A DNA stretch of 8,231 bases. Origin: an uncultured Candidatus Saccharibacteria bacterium (GTDB lineage Bacteria; Patescibacteria; Saccharimonadia; Saccharimonadales; 2-12-FULL-41-12). Shown piece by piece: positions 1 to 6,000 of this stretch (the first letter of the stretch is position 1; each line of letters opens with the position of its first letter). The stretch covers positions 1 through 8,231 of the forward strand of contig CAMLDK010000040.1 in NCBI GenBank assembly GCA_946478995.1, given 5' to 3'. The notes beneath the pieces are model-generated. The model was not told the DNA's origin. It saw only the letters and a program-made list of their open reading frames with translations, and ran no database searches. Position numbers and translations under genes: made by a program.

Positions 1-3000
1 TAGGCGCTACCGGCCAAACTGCTTTACTGCAAGGTTCGACAAATACCATAACAAGCAACGGTGCTGGAAACGATATCGTCCTTACGACGGCTGACCAGAT
101 CAGATTTACAGGTTTTAACTGTACTACTTTTGACAACGGAGGGGCTTTAACTACCGATGCCAGTGGTAATATCGCCTGCCAGAATGATGACGGAGATCCT
201 CCTAACGGCGTAATTGGTGCGGGCACAGCCAACAGAGTAGCTATATTTACCGGGTCTCAATCTATCGGAGATTCATGGATACTTCAGAACGGTTCGACTT
301 TGGAATTGGACGCTACTAGGAATCTATCATTGCTTGGCGGTAACTTCAGCGTGGTCGGTACCGGGCTGTTCTCAGGACTGATTACTGCAAATGGCGGCCT
401 TACAGTCCAGACAGGAGATACTTTCACCTTCAACGGTGATGCCTTCACCGATCTGACTGGCGCCGGCCTGGTTATCTCAACCGGCTCATTGCAGACTACT
501 TTGGGCACAAGCGTAGATCTAGGGGCGGAAGTTAACGGTACTTTGCCTGTTAGCAGTGGCGGTACCGGAGTAGGCGCTACTCCTACAAATGGTCAGCTGC
601 TCATAGGAAACGGCACAGGCTATACTGTCGCTACGCTTACTCAAGGCGCGGGCATTACCATAACTAACGGTGCGGGCAGCATCACGGTAGCCAGTGCTTT
701 TGGCGCCTCGGTGGATTTAGGCGTAGATACCACTGGTGATTATGTTGAAGATATAACAGCAGGCAACGGTTTGACCGGGTCCGCTTCAGGGCCGGGAAGT
801 AATCCTATTCTTGCGCTTGGCCCGCTGACGGGGAGTTGGAATCAAACGGGTGCTTTCGACATAATCTTAAACAATGCTTCCAGTGAGCTAAGTATTCTTG
901 AATCAAGCGGCGGTACTTTCTTCGGCACGCTTGATGTGGGCGATCTCACGGATAACCGTACCTACACTTTTCCGGATGATAACGGCGAAGTTTGTCTGGT
1001 AGAGGCCGGCAACTGTGCAGGATCAGGTACGGGAGTTACGACTAGCGGCGGTACAACTAATCGCTTGACGAAATTTACATCGGGACAAAACATTGAAGAC
1101 GCGGCTATTAGCGAAGACGGAACTAATGTAACCATTCTTGGTTCGGTGGATCTTATAGTGCAGGGCGGCGATGCTACTCTAGGCACGGCTGTTCAGGATG
1201 GTTCCTTAACTATTTATAACAATGGCTTCGCTGCTCTTGTCCAAGCCAGCCTGACTGGTCCGCAGACTTACACTTTGCCGGACGGCAGCGGCGAAATTTG
1301 TATCAAAGAATTTGGCAACTGCTCCGGAGGTGGAGGAGGCAACGCCCCCGTAACTGCGCAATATTTGACACTGGCTTTGGATGGGACATTGACTGCCGAG
1401 AGAGTCCTTGCGTTTAATGGCACTAACTTCAGTGTGGCTGACGGCGGTGCTAATGGTAATTACAGTGTTAATACAATTCAGAATATCCATACTGGTGCTA
1501 CGCCTACGTTCGCGGGGTTGACCTTAACCGGCAACCTGAGTGTAGCTGCTAATACGATTTCGGGCACTACCGCGGTTATAGATTTCACTAACTTTGACGT
1601 TGCTTCCAATGGCAACACTATAGTAGGCGGCACTCTGGATGTTTCTGGACTTACTACTTTAACCGGAGGTCTTACAGTTCAAACAGGGGATACATTTACT
1701 TTCAACGGTGATGCCTTTACCGATCTGACTGGCTCCGGCCTGGTTATCTCAACCGGCTCGCTGCAAACTACCCTAGGTACAAGCGTAGACTTGGCTGCTG
1801 AAGTAAACGGGGTTTTGCCCATCCTTAATGGCGGTACAGGCGCTAATTCCCAGCAGAATGCTATCAATAACTTATCTGGCCTAACTACAGAAGGCGACCT
1901 GCTGTTTTTCGACGGCGCTGACACTACGCGGCTGGCACGTGGGTCTAATGGACAGTGCCTAACCTCCACGGCCACAAGTTTGCTATGGAGCAGTTGTACG
2001 GCCGGGGCTATAACCGGCCTGACCCTTGCCGGTACATCTGGCACGCCTCAAGCTATAAGCAACGGAGATACTATTACTATAGCCGCCGGCTCTAACATCA
2101 CTACTACCGGCGTTGCTACAGATACGGTCACTGTAGCTGTCGTGAGCAGCCCGACATTCTCCGGCACTGTAACCGCCAATGCTTTCGTCGGCGACGGCTC
2201 GGCATTAACCGATCTTGACGCTGATGAGCTTACAAGCGGGACAGTAGACACTGCCCGCTTAACCGGTGACTATACAGGTATTACCGGAGTCGGTACTCTT
2301 AATGCTGGTTCTATAGGACCGAGCTTCGGCTCTATAGATACCGGTTCAGACGACATTACTACTACAGGCACTATATCCGGCGGCAATGTAACTGTTTCCG
2401 GCTCCCAGTTCACCAATAACGGTTCTACGCTTAATACTGCTCAGTCTCTGGGTAATTTTCCGACTGGTGGCAGCATAGGTTCTGCGTCTACTACCGTTGA
2501 TGTCGATACAAGTTTTGCCATAGCTCAAACAACCGCAGGCCAGACTTTGAGTCTGCCTAACCCTACTTCTAACACTGCTGGGCGAATAGTTTTTGTTCTT
2601 AATACCGGCTCTGCCAGCTTCACTATGCACGGCGTAACCATCCCGGCTGGCTACGGGCAGATATACGTCTGGAATGGTTCATCTTGGATACTTGGCGCCA
2701 GCGGCGGCGGCAGTGCTATTACTCTTCAGGCAGCATACGACGGAGGAAACACCATCACTTCTACCAATGCCCGGGATGTAGATATTACCCTGGCAAACAC
2801 GGCTACGGATGCTAACTTTATAGTAGATATAGCTTCAGGCTCCTCAGGAGAGTTCCAGATAGAAGCGGCCGGCACAGATATCCTACAGATCGGTTCCGCC
2901 GGCCAGCTCCAGCTAAGCGTCCAAGGAAGCGCCGGAGGAATACTGCTGGGCACTGATGCGAATTTATATAGGGATGCAGCTGGCGTTCTAAAAACTGATG

Positions 3001-6000
3001 GCGCACTATGGGTTAGAGGAGAAGACGGTTTAACGGTAGGAGGATCGGGTAGTGATGAAGGCATAATAAGATTAGACAGAGGAGATGGAAATGCCTCTTT
3101 CTGGATAACAAACATCAATGACGAAATACGATCTCATGCAAATGGTGGCAATAGTTTATTCACCTGGTATACCAACAATACCGTCAATACTGTTGAAAGA
3201 ATGCGTCTCGACAGTAACGGACAGCTTCAGCTTCATACCCAAGGCAATACTGGTGGCTTACTGCTAGGAGGAGATGCTAATCTGTATAGGATTAATGCAG
3301 GTGTTCTTGCAACAGATACATCTTTCGCCATAGGTGATGATTTATATGTTGATGGAAATGACGGAGGCGGAGCCATATATTTTGGCTCAGCACTAGATAC
3401 TAATCTCTACCGTAGCGGAGCCGATGTCCTAGCAACAGACGATGAGTTTACTGTCGCCGGTCTTCTTACTGCCAATGGCAACCTGACTGTTCAAACCGGC
3501 GATACATTTACTATGAACGGTGATGCCTTCACCGATCTTACCGGCACTGGGCTTACCATATCGGCTGGCGCCCTGACTGTTGATAATACTGTTCTAGATA
3601 ACAATTTCTTTATTCAAGGCGGCAATAGTTTTGGTACGGCAGCTATTTTGGGAACTAATGACAGCCAGAACCTTCAGTTTGAAACAGCCGGAAATACTGT
3701 TGCTACCCTTACTACTGCCGGCCAGCTCCAGCTAAGCGTCCAAGGAAGCGCCGGAGGCTTACTGATCGGCACTGACGCCAATCTATACCGCTCTGCTGCT
3801 AATACCCTAAAGACGGATGATAACTTCATAATTCAGCCAGCGGGAGGTACACAAACTATTTCTACTGATACCCCGGGAGGCGGAGTTGCCTGGGTATTCG
3901 CTAATAACGATGGCGAAATTAGTTCTATAGGCCAGATAGATTCATTTTATGGTGGATTGGGACTATGTGCGTCCACATCAAGCACTCATTGCGGTTACGA
4001 GCAACAGCATGTCAGAATCAATCCCGGAGGTGCTACTACCTTCCAAAATACTGCAAACTCTACTACTGCACTTCAGGTATTAAAGGCTGGCAGTGGTCAA
4101 TCAGAGCAGGTATTTAATGTAGATACTTCTACTACGCCTAATGTAGTAACTAACCCTAGTATAGAAACTAATACTAACAACATCACTGCTGTGGGCAGCG
4201 CGACCCTTACGCGTATAACTACCCAGAAATGGTCCGGCAATGCTGCTCTGCAGATAGCAACTACAGCTACTAATCCTAATGGCGCTACTTTCGCCGCATC
4301 CGGTAGCAGTAATACTTGGACTATAAGCGCCTATGTAAAGGGCGCCAGTACTTACAGTACGGTCATATTGAGATATAACAGTACCAACTGCTTGACTGGC
4401 CAAACAGTGACATCCAGCGGCTGGACCCGACTGACATGTACTACTCCGGCCGGTACTACTCTTACAAGCGTAAGCGTTTTCGATACAACTACCGGACACA
4501 CTCTTTATGTAGACGGCGTTCAGGCTCAAACAGGCAGTACGGCTACTGCGTTCCAGATAGGGCAGATAGCACTTAATGGCGTAGTTAACTCGCCTACCTC
4601 ATTCAGAAACCAAACTGATTCTACCGAGGGGCTATTAGTACAGAATGCATCCGGCAGTAACTTGCTTGTAGTCGATACACTAAACAGTCGTTTGGCAGTA
4701 GGGCCAGCAGCCGTACCGTCTAACGGTGTACTGACGGTAGGAACAAATACTACTACAGCAAGCGGTGGAATTTACTTCGGTACCGATACCAACCTTTATC
4801 GCAGCGGAGCCGATACTTTGACAACAGATGACAATCTTGAAGTTTTGGGCGGAAATATCCTTATAACTGGAGGAAGCGAGAGCATAATATCTATCCAAGC
4901 AAACTCTTCTGATACTGCCTTCACTACTCGTTACAACGGTGGTTCCGATGTAGGTATACAGATAGAAGCAGGCGGTCAATTGAATTGGAGTGATGGCACA
5001 GCCGTAGATACAAACCTTTATCGATCTGACCCCGGGGAACTTACGACTGACGGTGGATTAGTAGTAAACAACGGTGATGATGCCGGGCTGATTGCTCTTA
5101 GAGTACTTGGTACTGATGCTACGATCGATGTTGGTGGCGGGACTAATTTATCATATATAGATACGCCTGGTAACTGGTCAGATCAATCAACTGCCGGTGA
5201 CTCCGTCTTGCGTGCTTCGGACGGAGATCTTATATTAGCCGCCCGCAATGCCACCGGCAACATACTATTCACTACTGGTGCTGCTGATACCACCAAGTGG
5301 CTCATAAACACATCCGGCCATCTCCTGCCTAATGCCGATGATACTTATGACATAGGTTCTGATTCCAACAGAGTACGTGATCTATATATAGGCGGAGAAA
5401 CCATCCACCTTGGCGACTCTACGTCCGATGAAGCTACCATAGGTTACAACAATACTTCAAATTCATTGATCTTTAAGAATGCCGCTAATTCTACTAGTGC
5501 GTTTCAGATTCAAAACTCAGCTTCTACACCTTTATTCACTGCCGATACAACCAACACGAAGATACAAGTTGTAGGCGATGTAAATGTAGGCAGCCGTTTC
5601 GGTACCAGACTATTTAGTGATAATTTTGAGAGCGGTACCCTAACCTTATGGGACGGCGGTACTACTGGCAGCATTAGCGCTAACACAACAACTGTTCATA
5701 ATGGCGATTATGCCGTGCGGATTAACCCCTCAGGTAGTGCCGCACATGCCTACACTGATATAACAGATAGCGCAACCGTCTATGCACGGGCTTGGGTATT
5801 TGTTACCAGCCAGACTTCGGGAACGGCGGAGATATTCGGAATGGAAGGCGATGGTTCAAACTTCTGGAAAGTAGAGCGGACTGGCGGAAATCTTCATTTC
5901 TATAATGGCACAACGTCTACCGATACAAACTCTGGCGTCGCACTCTCAACCGGTGCTTGGCATTTGATAGAAATGCGTGTAACAAACGGAGTTGGCACAG

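Noticed and set aside
300..302. TTG as the start codon of the giant gene
   Set aside because: The frame stays open to base 3 with the same Gly/Thr-rich repeat style, including a cysteine pair and a GTxNR unit, so the true start is outside the window.
1679..3118. Several minus-strand frames of 67-130 codons
   Set aside because: They mirror the strongly biased codons of the repeat protein, overlap it fully, and two near 2726-3118 overlap each other in different frames.
4101..4529. Minus-strand open frame of 142 codons
   Set aside because: It lies wholly opposite the carbohydrate-binding-like domain, has a Ser/Cys/Tyr-rich composition that mirrors Thr/Ala/Gly codons, and shows no recognisable motif.
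2898..5051. CRISPR-like array in the NLYR region
   Set aside because: The repeats are coding, in frame, unevenly spaced and diverged at synonymous sites, unlike CRISPR repeats.
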